From contig CAZGSG010000142.1 in assembly GCA_964528095.1 (NCBI GenBank), positions 1 through 14,184 on the forward strand: a stretch of 14,184 nt of DNA, written 5' to 3'. The first letter of the stretch is position 1. Each line of letters opens with the position of its first letter. The notes beneath the pieces are model-generated. The model saw only the letters and a list, made by a program, of their open reading frames with translations, searched no databases and was not told the origin of the DNA. This document shows, in pieces, positions 1 through 6,767 of this stretch. This stretch comes from CAZGSG01 sp964528095 (GTDB lineage: Bacteria > Bacteroidota > Bacteroidia > Chitinophagales > Chitinophagaceae). A program made the position numbers and the translations under genes.

Positions 1-353
1 TCAAAGGCATCTTGGCCTTTTATAACATAATGAACAGCGCCATGCATAATGGTTTTTGCTGCGGTTCCATAACTTTCCTGGCTTGATAAAATAATGACTG
101 GCAGAGCTTTGTTTTGCTTTTTAATTTCTTTCAGGATATCGATGCCGTTTGCAGCATCTTTTTCTTTGGAATTCAAATAATAATCCAATACTACAATGTC
201 TGGTTGTTCTTCAAATCTTTGCAAACACGACTCCCCTGTTGGAAAAGATTGGATATTAAAATGTACATATTGGTCCTTTAAATAATCCGTCAGCATTTCA
301 GCTAATAATGGTTCATCATCTACAATATAAATGATTGGTTGTTTCTTATTCAT
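1..353 (-). CDS. Response regulator receiver-domain protein, 3' end cut off by the window
   Basis: The minus-strand frame begins at ATG 353-351 and stays open to the window edge, giving 117 residues. It starts MNKKQPIIYIVDDEP, a typical receiver (REC) beta-1 strand and acidic pocket (D12, D13). The phospho-acceptor aspartate is D57 in IVVLDYYL, LSSQ follows at the Thr/Ser switch position (about 89-92), and the conserved lysine is K112 in YVIKG, so the receiver fold is nearly complete. The product should be cytoplasmic and accept phosphate from a histidine kinase. The ATG overlaps the TGA of the upstream hybrid kinase in an ATGA arrangement, which suggests translational coupling and makes that kinase the likely partner. 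Only the REC domain is visible; whether a DNA-binding or enzymatic output domain follows cannot be seen. Confidence 0.93.
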   Translation of the reverse strand, partial: MNKKQPIIYIVDDEPLLAEMLTDYLKDQYVHFNIQSFPTGESCLQRFEEQPDIVVLDYYLNSKEKDAANGIDILKEIKKQNKALPVIILSSQESYGTAAKTIMHGAVHYVIKGQDAF

Positions 354-2980
354 ACTGTTTTATTGACTAGTTTAAAAATTTTATTCAATAGTTCTTTAGT
401 ATCAAAAGGTTTTCCGATGAAATCATCCATCCCTGCCTGGTAGCACAGATCAACTTCTTCTTTAAGCACATTGGCTGTCATAGCAATGATTGGTGTATCT
501 GCTTTTTCACTGTTTAAATTTCGAATTCCTTTCGCGGCTTCAAAACCATTCATCACTGGCATTTGAACATCCATGAGAATGATATCAAATGCAGATGACT
601 TTAGTTTTTCTACTGCAATTAATCCATTTTCAGCCAGCTCTACAGTGACGATTTCAATTGCATCTTGCAATTCTTCCTGCCCCACTACCGCGTTAAATTG
701 ATTATCTTCTACCAGCAGGATACGAATTCCTTTGAGCTCGCCGGCTACATTGACATTGGTTCCTTCGTCCTGCGAAGTCTCCATGGCTCTGTCAGCCGGA
801 TCATAAGGAATGATAAAGTGAAACTGGCTGCCTTTGCCTCTTTCACTCTTCACCCAAAGAGTTCCATTATGAAGTTCTACGAGTTTTTTGGAGATACTTA
901 ATCCCAGGCCAGTACCACCATATTTGCGTGATGTATCACTGTAAGCCTGCTTAAATGATTCAAATATTTTGTCCATTCTATCTTCATCGATTCCAATGCC
1001 TGTATCAGAAACGGTGAAGTGCAGATCCAGTTTTCCTTCGTCCTTTTTTGATTGAACGGTCGTAGTTATCAACCCCTTTTCCGTAAACTTAATGGCATTG
1101 CCGATCAGGTTAAGTAAGATTTGCCGCAACCTGTTCGCATCTCCTTTCACAGTAAGTTTTTCTTGGGCCATTTCATTTTTCAGTTCAAGGCCTTTTTCTT
1201 CGGCTTTGAATTGCATAATGGAGTGTACATTATTTAGCAATTCGTTTACAGAAAATACTTCATGTTCCAGTTCCACTTTACCTGCTTCTATTTTTGAAAT
1301 ATCCAGTATGTCATTAATAATTACCAGCAAAGATTCAGACGATTGTTTAATGCCTTCTAGGTATTCCTTTTGATCTTCATTGGGATGGCGTCTGATTAAA
1401 ATATCGGTCATGCCTTTAATAGCATTCATAGGAGTGCGAATTTCATGGCTCATATTGGCCAAAAACTGGTGTTTGGCTTTTTCGCTGGCCTGTGCCTTTT
1501 CTTTTTCTACTTCGATGATCTCGTTCTTCTGTTGTAATATTTTTTGCGTTTTCCTGGTAAACCGAAGCCTGGTATACAACCCTACAGCAAGCAACAAAGC
1601 TGATACGCCTATTATGATCATCCAGTTTCGGGTTAACTTTTGTCGATTTAATTGGGCTTGAAAATCGAGTTTGGATTTTAATTGTTTTTGGGTAAACTGG
1701 TTCTCTAATTCGATCCTTGTTACTTCGCTACTATTTCGCCATAGGGCTATGGTATCTTCGGCCTGCACATGTAATTTATAATTTGTCAGTGCATTTTTGT
1801 AATCTCCTATCGCCTCATACGCCTCGGAGAGCAATTCGTAGCGATCGGATATATCCCGGTTATACATTTGTTTTTCAACTTTCACAGCGATGAGTGTGTT
1901 GATGGCACTATCATATTTTTTCAGACCCAAATAAGCTCTTGCTTTTTCAGTAAAAAAAATGGGTTCAGGCTTGTGGGCTCTATCTTTCCCGTTATAAAAT
2001 AATTCTATCTCCTTCAGTTCTGCCAACGCTCCAGCATAATTGCCGGACAAATTCTTAATGGCTGCGTCTAACGTTTTTGCATAATTGTAACAAGGCTCGC
2101 AGTGTTTGACATTTTTCATAACGTACAAGGCAGAATCGATATAGCGTTGGGCGCTGACCTGATCTTTTAGTTTGATCATCAAATTCGATTTGCCTACATA
2201 GGTACTGCCTAAATGAAATGTATCCTTTTGCGCATGAGCAGCCTCAAGGCTTTTGTCAATGTATTTTTCTGCTTCTTTATAATTGCCTATTTGGGTATGG
2301 ATCTGCCCAAGTTTTTCGTTGGTGCTGGCATAGGAAATGTCTAGTAAATGTAAGTCTTCCGATAGGTGCAGGCTTTCCAGGAGATAGGTCAATGCTGTTG
2401 GGTATTTTTGCTTAATTGCCAACCATTCGCCTAAAGCAAACGTTATTTCCTGGAGTATTTTACGATCGGCAGAAGTGTTGGAAAGCGTACTTCTTACTTT
2501 ATTAAATTCATGGAGGACATCTTCTTCTTTTACGTCCATTCCGCAGTGATTATAGTATAAAGCGAAGTACGCATAGAAAACGAAGCGCGCTTTGGAGGCG
2601 TTTGCCACTTTTGCACTTTCTATAACTTTTTTTGCCGTAGTACAGATACAATCATTGTTCTGACCGCAATCCTCTAACGTAGTCATATAGAATAGCGGCA
2701 AGTACTCCGTTTTGCTGTTTTTTATCGCCATCTCAATGGCTCCTTTTATTTCCTTTTTCCATTTCTCCCACCAATCAGGCGCCTGCCCAGGTAGGGAATC
2801 GGAATCCATTCTCTGCCATACTGCTTGTAATCTTATTGTTTCAGGTTTCGATTGATCTTTCCACGATGCATATAGTTCATTATCGGTCCTGGCCTGGGCA
2901 TCCAGCTGAATACAATAAAACATCCCAACGACGATCAGAAAGTATTTTACATCTATTCGCCTTTTATGTACTTTCATCAT
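350..2980 (-). CDS. Membrane hybrid histidine kinase with periplasmic TPR sensor and C-terminal receiver
   Basis: This 876-residue protein should be an inner-membrane sensor that autophosphorylates and passes phosphate to its own receiver and to neighbouring regulators. An N-terminal export segment (about 12-30) is followed by a periplasmic region with TPR-like helices (about 180-410; e.g. IGNYKEAEKYIDKSLEAA near 231-248) and one transmembrane helix (about 453-470). A coiled coil leads to HisKA with the H-box SHEIRTPMN (phospho-acceptor H512). The ATPase domain shows the N-box (NLIGNAIKF, about 624-632), DTGIGI (659-664) and GGTGLGLS (688-695). The receiver shows E758-D759, phospho-acceptor D804 in LMDVQMP and K857. 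There is no Hpt and no DNA-binding domain, so output must be in trans. The sensor half has six cysteines (105, 111, 113, 146, 294, 297), including a CEPC motif. Two ATGs stand in tandem at the start; the first is used here. The stop overlaps the next gene (ATGA). Confidence 0.95.
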   Translation of the reverse strand: MMKVHKRRIDVKYFLIVVGMFYCIQLDAQARTDNELYASWKDQSKPETIRLQAVWQRMDSDSLPGQAPDWWEKWKKEIKGAIEMAIKNSKTEYLPLFYMTTLEDCGQNNDCICTTAKKVIESAKVANASKARFVFYAYFALYYNHCGMDVKEEDVLHEFNKVRSTLSNTSADRKILQEITFALGEWLAIKQKYPTALTYLLESLHLSEDLHLLDISYASTNEKLGQIHTQIGNYKEAEKYIDKSLEAAHAQKDTFHLGSTYVGKSNLMIKLKDQVSAQRYIDSALYVMKNVKHCEPCYNYAKTLDAAIKNLSGNYAGALAELKEIELFYNGKDRAHKPEPIFFTEKARAYLGLKKYDSAINTLIAVKVEKQMYNRDISDRYELLSEAYEAIGDYKNALTNYKLHVQAEDTIALWRNSSEVTRIELENQFTQKQLKSKLDFQAQLNRQKLTRNWMIIIGVSALLLAVGLYTRLRFTRKTQKILQQKNEIIEVEKEKAQASEKAKHQFLANMSHEIRTPMNAIKGMTDILIRRHPNEDQKEYLEGIKQSSESLLVIINDILDISKIEAGKVELEHEVFSVNELLNNVHSIMQFKAEEKGLELKNEMAQEKLTVKGDANRLRQILLNLIGNAIKFTEKGLITTTVQSKKDEGKLDLHFTVSDTGIGIDEDRMDKIFESFKQAYSDTSRKYGGTGLGLSISKKLVELHNGTLWVKSERGKGSQFHFIIPYDPADRAMETSQDEGTNVNVAGELKGIRILLVEDNQFNAVVGQEELQDAIEIVTVELAENGLIAVEKLKSSAFDIILMDVQMPVMNGFEAAKGIRNLNSEKADTPIIAMTANVLKEEVDLCYQAGMDDFIGKPFDTKELLNKIFKLVNKTV

Positions 2981-3115
2981 TTCAGTTATTAGGTTAAAAG
3001 CAAATACCTTGTAAGCTACCGCGTAGTCCTAAAAAAGAGCCTATTCGGATTATCAAGAGGTAACTTTAATTATCGAACGGTATTTGATCTTGTAAAAAAG
3101 GTAAGCAATAATTTC

Positions 3116-3871
3116 ATGAAATCATTAAAAGCTTTAATTGTAGAAGATAATGCCTTTATGGCCTCGGTGTTACGGGATATGCTCAACGAGTATGCAAACA
3201 GCATTACCGTTTCCGGCATTGCGACAACCGGCAAAGCCGCCCTATCACAGATTATGTCTGTAAAACCTGATGTTGTTTTCCTCGACATTGAATTGCCCGA
3301 CATGACCGGTTTTGAGCTCCTTCGGCAGTTGGAAAAAATCAATTTTAAGACTGTATTTACCACTTCTCACAGTCACTATGCAATTACAGCGTTCAGATTT
3401 AATGCTATTGATTATTTGATTAAGCCAGTTAACGAAAATGAATTGAATGAAGCAGTAAGACGAGTGCTGAAGTCTGCCAACCATAGTATGGGGGTGAAGA
3501 ACGCCTTGTTCAATCTCAACGTGCAAAACTTCGAAGAGCAAAAATTGATATTGCCGCAGCAAAATGGCACATTGCGTTTGCCATTGAAACAAATTACACA
3601 TATTGAAGGCGAACGCAATTACAGCATTATTCATTTGTCAAAGGGTAAGAAGGAATTGTCGTCAAAGAACTTAGCTTATTTCGAAGAGATACTTATAGAT
3701 AAAAAATTTTACAGATGCCATCGTTCACACCTGGTGAATGGGTTCCATATTAAAGCCTTAACAAAGGGGAATTTTGTTTTAACAAATGGGACTGAAATAG
3801 GTATATCGAGACGAAAGGAAACCGAAGCTAAGGCATGGTTTTTTGGTTTGGAGCCCAAAAAAATTAAGTAG
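3116..3871 (+). CDS. LytTR-family response regulator (REC + LytTR DNA-binding domain)
   Basis: The 251-residue protein has an N-terminal receiver (about 3-120) with the acidic pocket E10-D11, phospho-acceptor D57 in VVFLDIELP and lysine K103 in YLIKPV. A LytTR DNA-binding domain follows (about 145-245), recognisable from ITHIEGERNYSIIHL, the FYRCHRSHLVN segment and ISRRKE near the end. Such proteins are cytoplasmic transcription factors of the LytR/AlgR type; in Bacteroidota their kinases are often TPR-containing membrane proteins. It is divergent from the hybrid kinase across 135 bp, so shared control and a phosphorelay are plausible, though the ATGA-coupled regulator at 1-353 is the more direct partner. 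An A-rich stretch ending in GG lies about 14 nt before the ATG, rather far for a Shine-Dalgarno site. No target site could be assigned. Confidence 0.95.
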   Translation: MKSLKALIVEDNAFMASVLRDMLNEYANSITVSGIATTGKAALSQIMSVKPDVVFLDIELPDMTGFELLRQLEKINFKTVFTTSHSHYAITAFRFNAIDYLIKPVNENELNEAVRRVLKSANHSMGVKNALFNLNVQNFEEQKLILPQQNGTLRLPLKQITHIEGERNYSIIHLSKGKKELSSKNLAYFEEILIDKKFYRCHRSHLVNGFHIKALTKGNFVLTNGTEIGISRRKETEAKAWFFGLEPKKIK

Positions 3872-4037
3872 TTATTTGAGGGCATAATAAGTATACAGTG
3901 GACAGACTGAGGAACTATCACCATCAATAATTCAATTTAGTTTCAGTATGGAAGCGCCAGCAACTTTTTTTGTTTTGATAGTAGGCTTATGCCAACGGAA
4001 AGTGGTAAAAGTAGTCAACCTATAAATAAATGTTGCA

Positions 4038-4139
4038 ATGACGACACTCGAGCATTGGAAAGATGGCGAGATGATTGAAGAATATTGTTTTGGGATAACA
4101 GGCATTTATGCATCAAATCGGCTTAAGCAAAGAAATTAG
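4038..4139 (+). pseudogene. Possible 3' remnant of a SnoaL-like/NTF2-fold protein gene
   Basis: The frame from ATG 4038 reads 33 residues containing LEHWKDGEMIEEYCFG and ends at TAG 4137-4139. The pattern hydrophobic-x-W-K-D-G-K/E-I/M-x-E-E-x resembles the penultimate strands of SnoaL-like (NTF2-fold) proteins, where a W/F-x-D-G-K-I-x-E motif sits close to the C terminus. Nothing upstream in frame encodes the rest of such a domain; an in-frame stop lies at 4023-4025. I therefore read it as a leftover C-terminal piece, not a working gene. The match is from memory of the family pattern, so a chance resemblance is possible. Confidence 0.3.
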
Positions 4140-4160
4140 CTTTCCAGATTTTCTTTTTTT

Positions 4161-4275
4161 AAAGGGATTTTGTTCTTTCTTAATCTTCTTTAACGTATTT
4201 CCGTTGCCATTTTGATACCGGAGATGTATTAGGTATTGATAGTCAACTCAAGGCATATTCTGTATCGGAAAGTAG
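4161..4275 (+). repeat. Degenerate direct repeat, copy A (partner at 5191-5305)
   Basis: This stretch aligns by eye over about 115 bp with 5191-5305, with a few small indels. The best part is the last 45 bp. Translated in the matching frame, copy A reads GIDSQLKAYSVSESS and copy B reads GTESQVKAFSVLGSN. The differences are conservative (D/E, L/V, Y/F), as expected for diverged coding DNA. In copy A the frame continues into the T-rich tract. I do not recognise the parent protein. Confidence 0.55.
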
Positions 4276-4547
4276 TTTTTTGTTTGTTCTTAGTTCGATT
4301 TATCAGTTTTTTCTTTTACCTGTTTGCCAATCTTTTTCTTTTGTTTGTTTTTCTTTCTTTACACATTTATTGCGGGCTAAAAATTATTTTTTCGGCCGGG
4401 AATGATATAGTTGATCGCCTCATTTTCAATTTCTTCTTTTGTATATTTCTTGTTAGGTAGTAAACATGTGTCAATTTCGTCCCGTTTGAAAAAAGGCGGA
4501 TCGAATAACAATGAACATTTGCAAACTTGCCCGAAACTAAATGATAA

Positions 4548-4661
4548 ATGAAAAAACTCGTAAAGGTATTTGCCTTGTTCTTAATGCCTGGTTTTTACAT
4601 CTCCTGTGGACTTTCTTTTCTCCTTTTTGTTCAGTTATTTACAGCGAAGAGTTTTTATTAA
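4548..4661 (+). CDS. Short lipoprotein-like ORF, possibly a truncated gene
   Basis: ATG 4548 opens a 37-codon frame beginning MKKLVKVFALFLMPGFYISC, which has a charged n-region, a hydrophobic core and a C at position 20 preceded by Y-I-S. That resembles a lipoprotein signal peptide with lipobox. The remaining 17 residues are again hydrophobic (LSFLLFVQLF) and the frame stops at TAA 4659-4661. It could be a tiny membrane lipoprotein or the surviving 5' end of a longer lipoprotein gene whose body is lost; the surrounding remnants favour the second reading. No clear ribosome binding site or terminator was seen. Confidence 0.35.
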   Translation: MKKLVKVFALFLMPGFYISCGLSFLLFVQLFTAKSFY

Positions 4662-4738
4662 CAAGGCGCTACAGGATTTGTACCGTTTGTACTTTTACCG
4701 CATGAGCAAGAATACAGGAAAGAGTACCATTATAGGCA

Positions 4739-4746
4739 TATCTTTG
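4739..4746 (+). promoter_or_regulatory. Possible Bacteroidota -7 element (TATCTTTG)
   Basis: TATCTTTG matches the Bacteroidota -7 consensus TAnnTTTG exactly and lies about 85 nt before the lysine-rich miniprotein ATG. No TTG element was found at the usual distance upstream, so only half of the consensus is present. If used, transcription would start near 4752, inside the left arm of the hairpin at 4747-4803. Confidence 0.35.
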
Positions 4747-4803
4747 TTTACTTATGGGAAAACATGAAAAACAGGAAGAGAACACCCTGCACCCATAAGT
4801 AAA
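4747..4803 (+). repeat. Perfect 12-bp inverted repeat in the miniprotein leader
   Basis: TTTACTTATGGG (4747-4758) and CCCATAAGTAAA (4792-4803) are perfect reverse complements. A G-T pair plus two A-T pairs extend the stem outward to 4744/4806. The 33-nt loop carries ATG 4764, which opens a 12-codon basic reading frame (MKNRKRTPCTHK) ending at TAA 4800-4802, so that frame covers the right arm. The structure ends 27 nt before the ATG of the lysine-rich miniprotein. It could be a leader regulating that gene, an operator-like dyad or a relic. Confidence 0.6.
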
Positions 4804-4830
4804 TAATTCACTAACCTAAAATTTAATTGT

Positions 4831-4926
4831 ATGTCGAAAAAAAACGCTGAACCCAGGAAGAATAAGCCTACAAAAAAGAAAAGCTCAGCACAGAAGAAAG
4901 CGGATCCAAAGAAAAAAGCACGCTAA
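4831..4926 (+). CDS. Lysine-rich 31-residue miniprotein
   Basis: ATG 4831 to TAA 4924-4926 encodes 31 residues starting MSKKNAEPRKNKPTKKK. About two in five are lysine, the rest mostly Ala, Pro, Ser, Asn and Arg, and there are no hydrophobic blocks. That suggests a soluble, disordered, strongly basic peptide that could bind nucleic acid or ribosomes; the role is inference and I recognise no family. Support for a real gene comes from context: a leader with a strong inverted repeat and a possible -7 element upstream, an A-rich sequence before the ATG, and a hairpin terminator starting 15 nt after the stop. Short lysine-rich ORFs also arise by chance in A-rich DNA. Confidence 0.6.
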   Translation: MSKKNAEPRKNKPTKKKSSAQKKADPKKKAR

Positions 4927-4940
4927 GATCGAAACACAGA

Positions 4941-4963
4941 GAGCCCGGTTAACAGCCGGGTTC
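4941..4963 (+). terminator. Probable terminator of the lysine-rich miniprotein gene
   Basis: GAGCCCGG (4941-4948) pairs with CCGGGTTC (4956-4963) in an 8-bp stem with one G-U pair and a 7-nt loop (TTAACAG). The stem starts 15 nt after the TAA and is followed by a weak T-rich run (CTTATAT). The GC-rich stem and its position fit an intrinsic terminator; the short T-tract lowers confidence. Its first ten bases (GAGCCCGGTT) recur at 5172-5181. Confidence 0.65.
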
Positions 4964-5010
4964 CTTATATAAAGTAACTCATAGATAGTGGTGAACATCG
5001 CAAATGCTGA

Positions 5011-5268
5011 ACAACGAACCGAACGTACAGTAGTGCCCAGTTCATCGAGATCATCTGCAACACTCCACCCTTAACGCCTCATTGGAAAAACCTGGCTGTT
5101 CCGGCTACACCGGCTTTTAATATCTGGGTTGCCACTGGGGGCGCAAGTCGTTACGACGGTAGATCATTGGCGAGCCCGGTTTTTTATTTCAAAAGGACTT
5201 TGTTCTTTTTTGTCTTTGTTTCATTTTTCTTGTTGCTAATTTGTTGCCCGAATCATAGAAGGAACTGA
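5011..5268 (+). pseudogene. Startless 85-codon open frame, possible gene fragment
   Basis: Between TGA 5008-5010 and TGA 5266-5268 one plus-strand frame stays open for 85 codons but has no credible start. Its first 55 or so codons read like ordinary protein (for example AQFIEIICNTPPL and HWKNLAVPATPAFNIWVATG) and are more GC-rich than the flanks. The rest becomes a Phe-rich run overlapping repeat copy B. I do not recognise a family. It may be the body of a decayed gene, a non-coding RNA-like segment, or chance. Confidence 0.25.
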
Positions 5269-5305
5269 AAGTCAGGTGAAAGCATTTTCTGTATTAGGAA
5301 GTAAT
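5191..5305 (+). repeat. Degenerate direct repeat, copy B (partner at 4161-4275)
   Basis: This is the partner of the 115-bp repeat about 1 kb upstream. Both begin with an A-run, GG and TTTGTTCTTT, then pass through a T-rich part into the GIDSQ/GTESQ-like coding remnant. In copy B that frame continues to SNKVYLESDVYIV and a stop near 5341, just before the HEPN-type gene. The duplication encloses the miniprotein gene and its leader. Confidence 0.55.
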
Positions 5306-5352
5306 AAAGTTTATCTTGAATCTGACGTATATATTGTTTAAAATGCCATTTA

Positions 5353-6372
5353 TTAGTAAAAATGTTCAATCGATTCTAGCTTTCTTAACCAACTAAGGGA
5401 ATCTTGATGTAGGATTTCAAGATTATGTATTTTTTCCTCTGTCAAGCTCTCCATAATTTCCCAATATCTTTCTTTATAGCGAGATGTGGACGTAAGATAG
5501 AATTCTGATAGTTGCTTTGCCTGTTTTTGCCTGTATTTTTTCCAAAGTTGCATTTCTACTGTTAGCGTTTCGTCGAGAACGCGATTGTCAAGTCCCATTG
5601 CATCTGGAGCATAAATTATATCCTTTAGTAAACTAATTAAACGTTCTTCGGTTTCGAAAAAACTTCTCTTAGGATCTGGATGCTTTATTTTTGATCTCTG
5701 TAAAGAATATCGACTTTTATTAATTACATTATTTAGGTAGACATTTAGAGCTTCAAGAAATACTATACTGTTGCTCAGATATCGTAACAGGGTAGATACA
5801 TCTGTCTTTATCAATGACATGAACTCATGACAATAAATATGTCTTAATTTATAGGTTGAAGAAACATCTTTAATAATAAAGTCTCTATTTTCCTGAAACG
5901 GGGTTATCTTTTTTTGCTTTTCCGGGTATGCTTCATAATTAAACTTTTTGAACGAAGTAAGAAAATTCTCCCCTAATATTGTTGATAAAACAACATTAAT
6001 TGACTCCAAGCTATTAAAAGAAAAACTATGTGATATTATCTCAGGAAGGTTAATTTCTTGATGATTAATTTCTTGTAAATCGTCCACTTCCAGTTTTAAG
6101 GTTTTTACCTCTAATAACTTTTTACTATTGGACATGTAGGGATCCCCCAGCTTGAGTATTTCTTGGATGGTAACGCGGAGAAATGACTGATAACATGACA
6201 CGATAGTGACCGGTATATATTCATAGGCTTTGATATCAACGATTGACTTATTCTTATGAAGGTCCTGAAAGAAAACATCCATGTCTTTTAGGTGCTCAAT
6301 ATGACTAAACCAAGGGGTAATATCAAATCGTTGTTTAATAGCTTTGATCCTGGCTAATGGTCTCTTTTTCAT
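5353..6372 (-). CDS. Cytoplasmic HEPN-like protein with C-terminal LprI-like region
   Basis: The 339-residue protein has no signal peptide or membrane helix. Residues 45-215 are helical and carry IVSCYQSFLRVTIQEILKL (58-76) followed by KLRHIYCHEF (175-184). R177 and H182 form an Rx4H motif, the signature of HEPN domains, many of which are RNases in toxin-antitoxin, CRISPR and abortive-infection systems; the arrangement recalls the RiboL-PSP/MAE_28990-type HEPN group. Residues 240-325 resemble the LprI/DUF1311 pattern: an ERLISLLKDIIYAPDA lead-in, LDETLTVEMQLWKKYR (266-281) in place of the usual W-x-x-Y/F-R core, and TEEKIHNLEIL (311-321) in place of the terminal T-x-x-R/K-x-x-x-L helix. LprI itself is a secreted lysozyme inhibitor, so a cytoplasmic copy is odd. 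No antitoxin or nuclease partner adjoins it. Function is unknown; RNase activity is inference from R177/H182. Confidence 0.8.
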   Translation of the reverse strand: MKKRPLARIKAIKQRFDITPWFSHIEHLKDMDVFFQDLHKNKSIVDIKAYEYIPVTIVSCYQSFLRVTIQEILKLGDPYMSNSKKLLEVKTLKLEVDDLQEINHQEINLPEIISHSFSFNSLESINVVLSTILGENFLTSFKKFNYEAYPEKQKKITPFQENRDFIIKDVSSTYKLRHIYCHEFMSLIKTDVSTLLRYLSNSIVFLEALNVYLNNVINKSRYSLQRSKIKHPDPKRSFFETEERLISLLKDIIYAPDAMGLDNRVLDETLTVEMQLWKKYRQKQAKQLSEFYLTSTSRYKERYWEIMESLTEEKIHNLEILHQDSLSWLRKLESIEHFY

Positions 6373-6429
6373 TAGAATAGTTTAATATAAGGTAGTAAAT
6401 TTTACATATAATTACTATAAGGCCTGAAA

Positions 6430-6447
6430 AGGACGAAATGTCGTCCT
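6430..6447 (-). terminator. Terminator-like hairpin upstream of the HEPN-like gene
   Basis: On the minus strand AGGACGA and TCGTCCT form a perfect 7-bp stem around a CATT loop, followed by TTTT. It sits 58 nt before the HEPN-like ATG, in the same orientation. It could end transcription from further upstream, where no intact minus-strand gene is seen, or act as an attenuator in the leader of the HEPN-like gene. Confidence 0.4.
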
Positions 6448-6713
6448 GCTTAATTTGGGTAATAAAAATTGGGAAAACAGGAGAACAGAATTGGAGACAT
6501 TTCACCGCAAGCGATTTTTATTTAACCGACTTTCAATTTCTTAGAAATTGTAGCTTTTTTGGAGTAGAATATTTATAACGATAATTTGTATCCCTGTTGT
6601 ACTTCGCTGATGATAACCGACTGAGAGTGAATTATGTTTCTCCTGTATCGGAAAATAAAACAGGTAGGGTAGGGGAGGAGTTTGTCCATTGACCCAGAAA
6701 GAGGTATTAAAAT

Positions 6714-6767
6714 TATACGTAGAATATACGTGAGGTAAACGTAGGATGAACGCAGGATAAACGTCTG
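6714..6767. repeat. Five degenerate 11-bp tandem repeats
   Basis: Five consecutive units (TATACGTAGAA, TATACGTGAGG, TAAACGTAGG, ATGAACGCAGG, ATAAACGTCTG) share the core AACG(T/C)AGG and are 11, 11, 10, 11 and 11 bp long. The spacing is close to one DNA helical turn, so the cores face the same side of the helix. The array lies in the 460-bp gap between the HEPN-like gene and a frameshifted small gene. The minus-strand frame across it (6541-6795, GTG start) looks like a by-product of the repeat. Confidence 0.6.

Larger units (their letters stand above)
3872..4830. other. Gene-poor intergenic stretch with gene remnants and T-rich tracts
   Basis: About 960 bp between the LytTR gene and the lysine-rich miniprotein gene contain no convincing full-length gene. 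A T-rich, pyrimidine-biased tract runs on the plus strand from about 4275 to 4360 and creates a spurious Phe/Leu-rich open frame. Listed separately are a possible SnoaL-like gene end (4038-4139), one copy of a degenerate direct repeat (4161-4275), a lipoprotein-like short ORF (4548-4661) and a leader hairpin (4747-4803). Other small open frames (e.g. 4702-4767, 21 codons plus stop) have no support beyond being open. The overall look is of decayed coding DNA. Confidence 0.6.

Noticed and set aside
3839..3862. T6GG/CCA6 hairpin at the end of the LytTR gene as a terminator
   Set aside because: It lies inside the coding sequence, is mostly A-T pairs and has no T-tract after it.
4236..4460. 74-codon Phe/Leu-rich plus-strand frame
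   Set aside because: It is produced by the T-rich tract; its only protein-like part is the degenerate repeat copy A near its start.
4702..4767. 21-residue frame MSKNTGKSTIIGISLFTYGKT, whose start looks a little like YtxH-type proteins
   Set aside because: Too short to hold the domain and no supporting pattern beyond the first eight residues.
4747..4803. Invertible-promoter interpretation of the 12-bp inverted repeat
   Set aside because: The 33-bp spacer is too short for typical invertible segments and no recombinase gene is present in the window.
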